In this document: positions 44,813 through 55,571 of the stretch, piece after piece
Position numbering within the stretch: position 1 is the first letter of the stretch
How the letters are laid out: each line of letters begins with the position of its first letter
Origin: Silene latifolia
Taxonomy: Eukaryota > Streptophyta > Magnoliopsida > Caryophyllales > Caryophyllaceae
Assembly (NCBI RefSeq): GCF_048544455.1
Contig: NC_133538.1
Location: 456,767,311-456,831,310 of the forward strand
Reading direction: 5' to 3'
Length of the DNA stretch: 64,000 nt
Program-made: the position numbers and the translations under genes
Notes under the pieces: generated by a model
Told to the model about the DNA's origin: nothing
Databases searched by the model: none
What the model saw: only the letters and a program-made list of their open reading frames with translations

Positions 44813-45600
44813 ATTATGGATATGTAATAATTGGATAGTGTATCTCTTATTATATATATGATAATCGCATTCATTGTTTTTGTATTCATTTATGAATCTT
44901 TTATTTAGTGTGACTAAATTTTTAATACCTTGTTTATCTGAATAAGTTGTGGAGACAATGTTGAACACTATTCAAGTGAATAAGATGAACATTATATTTT
45001 GTCCCTAGTCACTTAATGAGGTGACGTCTCGGAGTGACTAGATTGTAAGTCGATTGATGGTTGTTCAACACCATGAGGTCATACGTGATGACTAGTCGAA
45101 TACCTAGGCAGAGTGTGTAACACTTTGTCGGACAATGACCATTTAGAGAGTCCCTAAGTTCTATTATAGAGGCCTGGTCGTGGCAGGGATCTCTAAGATG
45201 TTCCTATGAGTCGATTCTTTTGACTGGAGACTATTATCCAAGTCAATGCAGTTTCTGAGTGACTTTGGTTTTTGTCCTAGGTCGTGCCGTGAAAGGAGGC
45301 CAAAGGACATATTCCGAGTCATGATAATCTGTATTGGGCAAAGATAGATAGGGCATACAAGAATTGTCCACCCACGTTGGGTAATTATATCTCAAGGCCA
45401 CTCGAGGTGTTGTGACAATAAATGCGTGGCCACGCTCGGAAGTAATCTGTGGGAGATTTTTCCGGTCAAGTAGTCACACTCTCGATCAAGAAAACCACTC
45501 GCGATATGTTCATGTGCAAGTGCGACCTGAAAGACACCTTGCATTGAGTGGTTGATTAAAACGGATAAGAGAATTAGTAGCGCACACCTTCTGTCGGACA

Positions 45601-45610
45601 AGTGGGAGAT
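45601..45610 (+). promoter_or_regulatory. Copia polypurine tract
   Basis: AGTGGGAGAT immediately before the 3' LTR, where plus-strand synthesis would start. Confidence 0.75.
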
Positions 45611-46821
45611 TGTTGGAGTTAGTGTCCTCCACAATAGTGCGTTTACATAATATCATAAGGATATTTATTATTTGATCCTCGTCAGTTGATTATAATGGTT
45701 GGCTGACTAGAGTTTGACGTTATTGTCGTGAGACGGCGGTGATCAACTGACCCCTTTCGGTCACACCTATAGGAACGAACCCTAGTTGATAACTAATTAA
45801 TTGTATGAGATACAATTTATTTAGTCCCTTGATTTATAGACTAAAAGGTTAGTCGATTATTTTTAGAGAGATTTCGAGTTGCGAACACGTGGCACGTCAG
45901 TTATTATTTAATTATGCGATAATTAAATAATAAATTTTATGAGACGAGTTTTAGTTAATTAATTGTTAATTCGCTTAAATTGTACTAATTGATTAATGTG
46001 ATTAATATTAGTACGTAAATAATATGTGTAGCGGTACACGTATATTTACGAAGTGTTTTGAACAAAATTTAATCGGGAAGCATTTAAACATAAAACGATG
46101 TTTAAATAAAATTTACACGTATTTGTGCGACAAATATAAGAACCAAAATGGACCCGTAAATGGGGCATTGGACCGTGTAAAATAGAGTGTAGTGGATGAT
46201 TATAAATATAATCATTTCACTTTACTTTATATTCTTCTATAAGTTATCTTTTGTTCTTATGCATGTGATGAATAATTGGACACAAAATAAAGCAAAGTCC
46301 ACTCCCACACTCTACCCCTCTCAACCGGTTTTCCCCTCCATATAGACCAAAGGTTTTGTTCATTTTTACACGACTTCACTTGTGCATTTTGCATGTGAAA
46401 TCTTTGTTGGTCTTTCTCTCTAAAAACTAATAAAATCATTTTTACTAAGTTGTTAGTAATCAAAATAATTAAGAGTATTAGTAATATTTACATATAATCA
46501 AGGGTATATCTTATCAAATATCTAGTTAATATTTGTTAGGATTTTGGGTGTTGTTCTTGGGTGCTACTAGAAGGAGGTCTTCTCTTTGAAAATTTGGTAA
46601 AGAAGGATCTTCCATATATTATTAGCACAAGAATAAACTAGATAGGTGATCTAGTTTGTGCCCATATTTACCATCAAAATCAATGTAAGGGAATTGTTTT
46701 TCCTTAATCTTTATTTTTATGCTTTTATATTAGCATGCATGTTACATATATCACTAAAAGGACATATTATGAGATAATTTGTTTTTAATTAGAGAGTCTA
46801 ATTAGGATCTATGATCTTTCA
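45611..46821 (+). repeat. Copia 3' LTR, 1,211 bp
   Basis: Matches the 5' LTR, but has an extra block at about 46612-46782 (starting CCATATATTATTAGCAC). The end of that block resembles the leader just downstream of the 5' LTR: both have GCATGTT and TTATGAGATAATTTG. Confidence 0.93.
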
Positions 46822-46826
46822 TATGT

Positions 46827-47300
46827 ATATTTTGCCCCACGAATCGATTTATGTATCTAGATGTCTGACTTGTGAGAGTACTAATGTGTGCATCTACGTG
46901 GTTTGTCTGGTTCATGGTGGAGATAAGTGCGGTTGTACAATTTATGAAGTTAGATGTTGCCGAAACATGCCTTACACATGTGGCGGAACTTATTCAGTTG
47001 TAGAATTTTTGTTGTAGGATCAATGGAATTAATTGTCGCGCCTTAATATCTGTTGTGAGTTGAAGAAAACATGGACCCAATTTAGGTGATGATGAAGAGT
47101 AAATTTTCCACTACCTTTACAAAAAAGGTTTCTACAAGCACCAATACTTATATTTTACTTATTTTGAAAGCCAATTAGCTTAAATGGTAGAGCATTGTGC
47201 AATGCACAAGATGTGGGTTCAACTCCCACATTGGCTAGGAAATACTAGTGTTTTACATTCAAATCGCCGAAGACAGGATGTATGGTCATAGTTTCTATGC
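46827..47300. other. Target-site sequence between copia and Athila-like elements
   Basis: Possibly the continuation of element E. Contains GTATCTAGATG and a tRNA-like sequence. No protein gene recognised. Confidence 0.5.
47169..47236 (+). pseudogene. tRNA-like sequence with shortened anticodon loop
   Basis: A perfect 7-bp acceptor stem (AGCCAAT/ATTGGCT), a D arm (GCTT-AAATGGTA-GAGC) and a T arm (GTGGG-TTCAACT-CCCAC) are present, with good A and B box motifs (TAGCTTAAATGG, GGTTCAACTCC). The anticodon arm is TTGTG-CAATG-CACAA, with a 5-nt loop instead of 7 and no U33, and the variable loop is 3 nt. It cannot serve as a normal tRNA. It could be a pseudogene or SINE head. Confidence 0.75.
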
Positions 47301-47305
47301 ATAAG

Positions 47306-47376
47306 TGATATGTCTGTCGTGTACCTATCAAAAATAAACTAACTAAACTAACTATATAGCTAGGGAAGTCAGGTCG
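47306..47376 (-). repeat. Athila-like LTR 3' end fragment
   Basis: About 70 bp matching 53267-53337 (CGTGTACCTATCAAAAATAA and onward). It is fused to the ORF-1 gene at a shared CGACC microhomology. Confidence 0.9.
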
Positions 47377-48960
47377 GCGGGTGCGGGACTAGGAGTAGGA
47401 GTAGGAGTCGGGATGGGAGTAGCCGTGGAAGGCTGGACACTCCCAGAAGGTGTGGACCCCTCTCCAGTCTCAAGTCTACGCCGCTTCTTAGCGGAGGGTA
47501 AAGTGGGAGGTGGTCGGAGGGGAAGGTGGTAGTCAGGCAGTGGTGGAAGTCGGGCGCCCCTAGCGACAGTAGCAAAGGGGCTAGACGGGGGAGAGTGTCA
47601 CAAGGTAGGTCCACAGACAAGGAACCGTCTATCTTCCATGTCTGGTAGTCTATGGTTAGCCAATACTGAGAGTGCATGGCATCCAGGCTCAAGTACCTCT
47701 CTACCCGGAGGTATGGTAAGTCACGAGGCCAGGCGGGGAAAAGGGAACGGGTAAGAATGGTGGCCATGCCACCACAGGCAATAGATCCCGTGACCTTCAG
47801 CCCCTGGGCCTGGAAGTACTGGGCGGTCAGATAGGCGATGTTGAGGGTAAAAGGACCCTCGCAGTCAATGTTCAGGTAACCGCCTAAGATGGAGAGCTCG
47901 TTGTTGTTGATGTTGTTTGGCTCCTTTTGGCCAAAAATGGTGCTCCCCATCAGTGTAAGAAAGTAACGGGCAGGGGGAAGGTGGACCTGTGCGAGCTTTC
48001 GCTCGGGAAAGGTGGTCTGGGCCAAGGTCCGCCAAAGCTGACGAATGACCCTCCTAAGGGCAGTAGCGTCGTTCGTAGAGGAAAGTCCAAGTCTGCTTCC
48101 AAACTCCTCCAAAGTCATCGAAAAAGTCCGGTTGAACAACTGGAAAGACACAGAAGAACTAGTGGAGGCAGCGTCGTGTGCCCCGGAGGAGAAGGTGAAG
48201 CAGCTGAGGAACTCAAGACTCAGCTCCAGAAAGGTACGGCCACTCATAGTAATGAGTTCGGCCATCCTCGTGCCCCGTAAAAGCTCACAAACTGACTCGT
48301 AGATGCCGAGTCTATCGAGTGCCGGTTTATCTAAAAACCGGGTAGGTAAAAACTCACAGCCTAGGAGGTTATAAAAAACCTCTTACGATGTACACCGTTA
48401 ATGAATATTACCTCCGGGTTGTCTGGGTGAGAGTCGAGAGAGTTGTCCCCTCGAACAGTGACCGTGCCAGAAGGAGCAGCTGAAGTGGAAGTGCTAGGAG
48501 CTGGCGTAGAACGGGAACGTCCTAGACCTCGGCCCCGGCCTCTAAAACCCGAAGTAGAAGCCCGTCCAATGACGGTGCAAGAAACTAAGGCCGCTCTAAA
48601 GGCAGCTGCAACTGCAGGTGAGAGTGCCACAGGCGTGCTCACCGTGGCTGGAGTAGAGGCGGTGGCTACTGTGACCACCACTGAAGAAGAAAGACTAGCA
48701 GCAGTGCTAGCAGTGGTGGTGGCTGTGACAAGGGTAGCAGCTGAAACAGAGCTAGCAGCAGTGCTAGCTGGCGCAAAAACAACACCGGCCGCCGAAACTA
48801 AGAACACGAGAGTGCTAGCCGGTGCGGAGACGGTAGTAACAGCAGGGACTACCGTCTCAGACAGAGACAAAGACGGACTGGAAGAAGAGCTCGACGAAGG
48901 CATTGAGCTAGAATCCATCCTAAACAAATTGGGCAGGGGAATTTGATAAGAATAAGACAT
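47369..48960 (-). pseudogene. ATHILA ORF-1-like protein (PF03078-like), 3' end missing
   Basis: The N-terminus is a Ser/Ala/Thr-rich low-complexity stretch, then RGRGRGLGRSR, VIFINGVHRKRF, a frameshift (two extra T in TTTTTT near 48370), LDRLGIYESVCELLRG, and MAELITMSGRTFLELSLEFL with EEFGSRLGL, as in the ATHILA ORF-1 family. At about 47376 the frame runs into the LTR fragment. The function is unknown; it is specific to Athila elements. The C-terminal Glu-rich part is found inverted at 53483-53853. Confidence 0.8.
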
Positions 48961-50182
48961 GAAACAGCGTGAAACTACATGAATTCGGCATGAAAATTCC
49001 TCTAACCAGTCGAAAAATTCGACTTACAGCACAAAAATTCCCAACTTTCCTCAAGAAATTCGAATAAAAGCGTGTAAACAGCGATAGGGCGAGGTAGCAG
49101 GCATCAAAATCATGAAATTAAGCAATAACTGAGGTAAATTAAGAATATGATAGAATGAAAACCCAGTTGACAGTATGAAAACCCAGTCTGACAGTCGAAA
49201 AATTTCGACTGTACTGAACCTTTATCGCATATTTCTCGCAAAATTCGAATTTAAACATGTAAAAGCAATGAGGCATGGGGATTGATCATCAAGTAATACA
49301 AAGAAGGGCAAGCAATGACAGTTATAGTCGAAAAACTCGACTAAGCAAGGAATTTCGAAACCCTAACCTAATTCACCTCATAAAAATGCGAAATAAATGA
49401 AATTAAAATGCAATGAGGTGTAGGAATTACTTACTTGATGCTAAAGGTCCTACAAAGAATAATTAATCGACAAGAAATAAGCAAATCATGCGATTTTTTG
49501 AACGAAAACCGCGGAACCCTAATTCCCTCAGAAGACCATGTAAATGGGCGTGAATCAAAGAGAAAACAGAGGGCAAATGACGATTAATCAACAATAAGCA
49601 CAATGTAGGTGACGGATTTGGCAAAAGGGCAAGAAAAATGAGGGATTTGGGGTGTTTTTAATCGCAAAATAGGAAAGGGTCGAAATATTAGGGATGAAAT
49701 GAAATAAGAACCAAAAAGAAGGAAGTTAAGGAAAAACTCTCTGCGTCTCTTGCGATTTCACTCGATCGAGTGGTTTAGAACTACTCGATCGAGGAATTTA
49801 TGGATCCATCTACTCGATCGAGTAGAAATTTACTCGATCGAGAACTCCCCATTTCTGCTTTACTCGATCGACTGATATGGCATTACTCGATCGAACAGAA
49901 TCCACTCGATCGAGTACAAAAAGTACTCGATTGAGCTCTTTTCCTCGTGTTAGCTCTTTAATTCATCATTCTTCCTTTAAATTTGCGTAAAATTCCCCAA
50001 ACCTGCATAAAAACACTTGCAAAAATATCCCAAAATACCAAATACGCAAAGTAACAGTCTATAGTCTCTATCTACGCCAAAAATTGTCTAAATTCTAATT
50101 GTCCTAATTAAAAGCAATAAAATAAATTCAACGGAAAATTAAAAATTGTTTATACAAGATGGTACACGGGGCATTTCCCCGC
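48961..50182 (-). other. Athila-like spacer with ACTCGATCGAGT palindromes
   Basis: Occupies the place where reverse transcriptase and integrase would be in an autonomous Athila. Non-coding. About eight exact or near-exact copies of ACTCGATCGAGT lie at 49758-49938. Several AAATTCGAMT-like words occur at 48990-49340. Confidence 0.75.
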
Positions 50183-53153
50183 TCACTTCCCAAAGCAATT
50201 TAGTAGCCCCTTGGAGGACTCCTGATTGGAGGACGTCACCTCAGCAACATTGATCGTCCTCTTCAGCTTCCATGAGCTTGAACTTGAATCATGAGGAGGA
50301 GAATAGTTCACATCCACATATGCGCGACCTTTTCTCACCCTTGCTCCTTTTTCACCAGCTTTAACACTGTCACTCCCACTTTGACTGACATTAATTGCAC
50401 AATGCCCTTTGACAGCTCCTTCATTGTTTTCATCTGTACCTGCAGCAAGGAAAACAGACGAACTTTCCTCCTTTTTGCTCTTAACCTGAGGCGGAGGGGT
50501 CACAATAGCAGCACAATGCTCCAAATTTTCATTTGGAGTGTCAATAATGGGGTCAATAGAAGAGAGGGCATTGCAAGGTTGAGCTTGCATGGGAGCCCTC
50601 CGGAACTTAGACTGATGGAATATCAGCTCCTCGTCCCCAACCTGAAAAGTCAATGTCTTGCCCCCGACGTCTATTACTGAACGGGCAGTAGATAAAAATG
50701 GTCTCCCTAAAATAATAGGGGTATGTTCATCTTCGGGGATGTCAAGTACAACGAAGTCAACGGGAATAAAGAACCTCCCGATCTTAATAGGTATGTCTTC
50801 TATTACACCTAGTGGTCGTGATATGCTACGGTCGGTCATCTGAACAATCATGTTGGTGCAATTAAACTTTGTCAAACCAAGTCTCTTAGCCAGAGACAAC
50901 GGTAAGACACTCACGCTAGCGCCGAGATTGCATAACGCGTTATCAATCAAGTGGGTACCAATATGACACGGAATTGAGAAACTACCCAAGTCTGACTGTT
51001 TGGGAGGTAACTTATTCTGAACTAGGGCCGTCCCTACCTCAGTCAAGGCTACCGTCTCATTATCACTAATGTGCCTCTTACGTGATAAAATCTCTCATAA
51101 ATTTAAGGTAAAAGGGTACCTGTGTCAGCAGTTCGGCGAATGGCACAGTGACCTGCAAGCTTCTCAGGATCTCGGCAAATTTGCTGAATTGTTGATTAGC
51201 TTTAGTACTCTGCAGACGCCTCGGGAAACCGTGATGGGTATCTCGAGTCCCTTGTTTCTCTCTTCGAACGTGTCAGCCGGATCAAGCTCTGTATCCTTTG
51301 GACGCTTTTTTCCTCTCGAACGAGGTATTTCAGGCGATTTCTCACTCGATCAAGCACTAGCAGGCTCTCGATCAAGCTGTCCATTATCCATACTACTCGA
51401 TCGACCAAAATTCCCATTCGATCGAGTAGTTTCTTCAACAGAGTCACTCAATTGAGTAGAAATTTCACTTGATCGAGCAGTTGCATTTTCCTGTTCACTC
51501 GACCGAGTAGAAATTTCACTCGATCGAGCACTTTCTTCAGCAAATCTACTTGATCGACCTCCAGAAACTAGTCGATCGAGTACCTTTTTAGCTGTCAGCT
51601 CATTTCCTTTGACAGAACACTGTTCATCAGCTATTATTTCCTTCCTCGGGTCTGATTTCAACACTTCCGGTCCCTCATATGAACGACCGCTTCTCAAATT
51701 AATTAAATTTACCGTCTCATGTGGATTTTTGTCAGTTTGTGACGGTAAATGACCCGGTTTCCTTGTGGACTGGTTAGCGGCTAACTGGGCAACTTGAGTT
51801 TCAAGTGCCTTGATAGAAGCATCTTTTTATTGGTCGCTTAACTTCCACTGCTTTGTTAAAGACTGCAACATCGTCTTCAACTCACGTATCTCACTTACCT
51901 CACCAGAAGGCGAGGCACCTTAATTAGGTGTAGGAAAGGAAGGAGGCTTCTGAAAGCCTTGTTGAGTCTTATGTGGGGGAACATATGACTGCTGCTGGTG
52001 TGGAGGAGGGATAGGATTGAGCACATTTTGACTAGTCCACCTCAAATTGGGCTGGACTGCCCCTTGGTTATTATAATAGGAACCCCCTCCTTGCCTGTAT
52101 TGTTGAAAGGCAAGGACTTGCTCCTTCTCTGTAGGACATCCAACAACAGTGTGACCGTCGTTGCTACCACACCTCTCATATGTGACGGTCACCCCTCTAG
52201 AAAGCATATGGACCGTCTGAGGCTCCCCAGCAGAATGTAACTCTAACTTATCAAATCTAGCATTTATGGCTTCCAGCTGAGCCACAACTTGCTTATCAAC
52301 TGCATGAACTGTTCTAATACCATCCCTTGGATTTCCATATTCAGCACTGTGGTTCGCCATCTCTTCAATAAGGGCACATCCCTTATCATCATCGGCATTC
52401 TCTTGGAATCTCCCATTAGATGACGCATCAAGTATGGCTCTATGATCATCATACAACCCATTGTAGAACTGGTTAGACAGAAACCACGGGTCAAAACCAT
52501 GGTGAGGAAGAGACCTCACCAACTTCTTGAAACGGGACTATGCTTCATAGAGAGTCTCATCAGGTGCCTGCTTAAAACTCGTAATCTTTGCCCTCAGCTG
52601 ATTGGTGCGCTGAGGAGGGAAATATCTCTTATAAAAAGCAAGAGCAAGGGTCTCCTTGTTTGTAACCCCTGTGGCCGTACGGTCCAAGTCAGTCAGCCAC
52701 TCCCTGGCTGCATCGGTCAAAGAAAAAGGAAATAGAAATTCTTTAATCTTGTCTTGAGTTACTCCCTTTGTGGCGGGGATAGTAGAACAGTAGTCCGTAA
52801 AGACCTCCATATGCTTCCTCGGGTCTTCACCTACCACACCTCTATAGAGATTTCTCTCCACCAGATTGATATAGGAAGGACGGATGTCAAATGTATTCCC
52901 ATCCTCAGTCTGGAGATTGAAACCTTTAGGAATATACGATGCTTTAGGCTCCGAGTGACTAGCAATGTTCGGCATCTTTACTGGTTGATTGGCATAAATA
53001 GGAATGTCTTCTTCTAAAAACTGGTCTTCTGCAAAAAGAGAATGATGTAGCTTTGGCTCGAAAGTACTCAAGTCTTCCTTTCGTGAATAGTCTCTCTGGC
53101 TCTGAATCAGCTGAAACTAACTCAAACCTGTCTGACCTGGGCATAAACAACAC
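50183..53153 (-). pseudogene. Athila-like gag and protease
   Basis: From the right: gag with YRGVVGEDPRKHMEVFTDYC, KEFLFPFSLTDAAREWL and FYKRYFPPQRTNQLR; TAG at about 52538 breaks it just before SRFKKLVRSLPHHG. A zinc-finger-like CGSNDGHTVVGC follows, then an RSS-rich stretch encoded by the ACTCGATCGAGT repeats (51337-51586), then ILSRKRHISDNETVALTEVG and the retropepsin PCHIGTHLIDNALCNLGAS. Catalytic Asp of the D(L/I)GAS motif is Asn (AAT) here. The open frame ends at 50183 with no RT downstream. Confidence 0.88.
51337..51586. repeat. ACTCGATCGAGT array inside gag
   Basis: About ten exact or one-to-two-mismatch copies spaced 15-45 bp, in frame so that they encode repeated Arg-Ser-Ser. Confidence 0.85.
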
Positions 53154-53244
53154 TGAAAGAAAATAAATAAGAACTGCCTCAAGGAATAAAAATTCCCTGA
53201 GACGGATAAAATAAACGAAACAAAGACAGATAGGGCAATTGCCT

Positions 53245-53261
53245 CCCCGGCAACGGCGCCA
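53245..53261 (-). promoter_or_regulatory. Athila-type primer-binding site
   Basis: On the - strand TGGCGCCGTTGCCGGGG, the standard Athila primer-binding site (tRNA-Asp type), 5 bp from the LTR end at 53267. Confidence 0.92.
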
Positions 53262-53266
53262 AAATT

Positions 53267-53482
53267 TGATACGTCTGTCGTGTACCTATCAAAAATAAAC
53301 TAACTAAACTAACTATATAGCTAGGGAAGTCAGGTCGATCTCCTCAGGGAGGCAAGATATCTGTAGAAGTCCGTCTATTTGGTCACAAATGGGGGGTGTT
53401 TAAATTGGTTTTCTAAACTAAAAGGTTTAAAGTAAAGAGAAGAAGAGATAAGAGCAATAAAGGTAAGAAAATAGAATTAAAC
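53267..53482 (-). repeat. Athila-like 5' LTR, 3' terminal 216 bp
   Basis: Begins (as read on +) TGATACGTCTGTCG and breaks at 53482/53483, where ORF-1 sequence of opposite orientation starts (TACCGGCTAATTTTG). Confidence 0.88.
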
Positions 53483-53853
53483 TACCGGCTAATTTTGTAC
53501 CTCCACCACCCTTTGAGGCGTCCTCGGTCATGGACCAAGGGCGTCGTGACGGTTTGTTAGTTGAGATTGCAGAGAGACAGGCTCGTATGGAGCGGGACTT
53601 AGCTTTGACTTTGTTTACTCTATATGAGTACCACTTGAGTCGACACCGTCCGATCCCAGAGGGTTGGCCACACCCTTCCTTTTACCGGTACCCAGCCGAG
53701 GGGTACCCGGGGTCTGCTGAGGAAGAGGAGGAGGACGAGGACCCGAAGGTGGCAGCGGAGAGAGCTCGAGCTGAGCAGAAGAGGAGGAGAGAGGAGGAGG
53801 AGGATCCAGAGTTCACGGTAGAGGACGTCCGTGACGACGAGGCTGATGAGTAG
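53483..53853 (+). pseudogene. ATHILA ORF-1 C-terminal part, inverted block
   Basis: Continues the protein broken at 47376: MDQGRRDGLLVEIAERQARM to a Glu/Arg-rich C-terminus (EEEEEDEDPKV, VRDDEADE), stop at 53851-53853. The second copy at 63823 shows the same sequence contiguous with the N-terminal part, which proves the break here. Confidence 0.85.
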
Positions 53854-55556
53854 CTACTGGTCTACTCACTTCCCCAGTTTTCTGGCTGATTTGAGGAAGT
53901 TCGTGTTTTGTATGTACATCTTACTCTTTTATTTTTGTCTCCTTTTTATTTTCTTGTTTTTATTCTTTATTGGTTGTATATCCCCGTTCCTCTGTATAAT
54001 CTATATATATCTATGGTGTATGCTGGAGGACAACGAGGGCGTTGTCCGTTTTGGTTTGGGGAGGGTATTGCATCCTTTTGAGTCTGCATTTGCATTTGCA
54101 TTCACGTTTATTTATTTCAGTTTGCATTGTTTGTTTATTTCATTAAAAAATAAAAAAAACCAAAAAAATTTAGAAAATTTCAAAAAAATCCAAAAAAATC
54201 CACGTTTATTTTTGCATATAGGTTGAGTCGGAACGGTAGATTTCCGTGATGAAACTGCACTATAACTTGTCATTTCACTTGAGCCTTGCACTTCTGTTGA
54301 TAGTTATTAGCTTTGTCATACGCATAGTCTACGAGTTTCTGTTCAAATATAGCTGACTGTTTAGACTTGACCTGATAAATTGGCAAACTACTCCATAAAT
54401 TCTGAGTTTTAGAGCCCATAACTGGTGACATTCATGACCGGTTCATTAGGAATTGAGAGTAGTACTCCTTCCATAGCATGTTCATCGTTTTTGCACTTTT
54501 ATGACATTCAATTTCTTGTCAAATGCACACATTCGGGTTTTTGGTTGGTGTCACATGTAGGGAGGTGCTTGCAAATTTCCCCTTTTCCTTATATTTTTCA
54601 CCCATTTAGTTCCACTTAAGCCAAAACTTGCCTTTTTGACCCATTAGCTACATCCCAAACTGAGCCTGCCTAGTCAAGCTAGTTTAGTATATCTTTTGTG
54701 GTATGATTTTCCGTCTGCAGTTTAGCCCGTATCTTTTTGTATGGAGTTGGTGTAAATAGAGGAAGGAGAAAAAAAAGAAAGAAAAAAAAAGAATTGAAAA
54801 AGAAAAAAAAGAAGGAAAAACGTGAAAGAAGAAAAAAAAATGAAAAAAAAAGCTGATTCACGTGAAAAAGAAGAAAGAAAAGAAGTTTGAAAAATAATTG
54901 TTTTGTTTCATTTGATTCATTTAGACGGTGTTAAAAAGGAAAGTTTGTGACCGTCTAACTCCTCCATTCTTATTCCATATTTTTGAGGAGATTGTGTTTG
55001 AGTTTAGTGAGCTGTGTGCCAAATAAAGGGCACTTGTACTCTATTTTTCAATCAGTTGAGATTCGGATGGTTTATTATGGTCCTGTTAGGAACTAGCTTG
55101 ACGCTTTTACCTCCACATTACCATAACTTGTTTTGCCTTTTCTCACCTGAACCTCACTATTCCCATATTATTTGTAAGCCCTCGGTTGTGACGGATATTA
55201 TTGGTTGGAGTGTGTGCATTAGTACTTGAATTGTCTTTCATTTTTGTTGCATGCATGCTATGTAGGTCGCAGTTAGGTGAGTGACTGTCTTTCCTTCTCT
55301 CTTTTACATATAACATTCACCCTTTGCTTCATGAGAGAAGAGTGACCACGAGAGAGTCCGATTTTGTTGGTCTTGCAAGGTCGATAGGTTGGCTATATTT
55401 CTGAACAGCTTATAACTCGTTTGCGTATTGACTGCTTAGCTATAAATGTTAGTTTTGTTGCATTAAATTGGTTCAAGTAGACAAGTTAACCTAGCTCTGA
55501 GTTATCATTTCCGTTCCATTAGTTGCATTTCAGTTACTCGAGGACGAGTAAAGGTT
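53854..55556 (+). other. 3' untranslated region of the Athila-like element (inverted block)
   Basis: No domain. It includes A/G-rich runs around 54760-54895 that give spurious Phe-rich frames, and ends in the purine tract. Confidence 0.7.
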
Positions 55557-55571
55557 CGGTTTGGGGAGATT
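55557..55571 (+). promoter_or_regulatory. Polypurine tract of the inverted block
   Basis: GGTTTGGGGAGATT directly before the LTR start TGATACGTG at 55572. Confidence 0.8.

Larger units (their letters stand above)
38058..46821 (+). mobile_element. Full-length defective Ty1/copia retrotransposon
   Basis: LTRs 38058-39135 and 45611-46821 start TGYTGGAGTTAGTG and end ATCTTTCA. The target duplication is TATGT at 38053-38057 and 46822-46826. Primer-binding site 39138-39150; purine tract AGTGGGAGAT before LTR2. Order gag, protease, integrase, RT, RNase H is that of copia. All pol segments carry lesions. A 1.9-kb untranslated leader precedes gag. Confidence 0.95.

Noticed and set aside
47169..47236. 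Functional tRNA gene
   Set aside because: The anticodon loop is 5 nt with no U33 and the variable loop is too short.
48443..48946. + strand frame of 167 residues
   Set aside because: Antisense shadow of the ATHILA ORF-1 low-complexity N-terminus.
54679..54861. Phe-rich open frame
   Set aside because: Artefact of an A/G-rich run in the 3' UTR of the Athila-like element.
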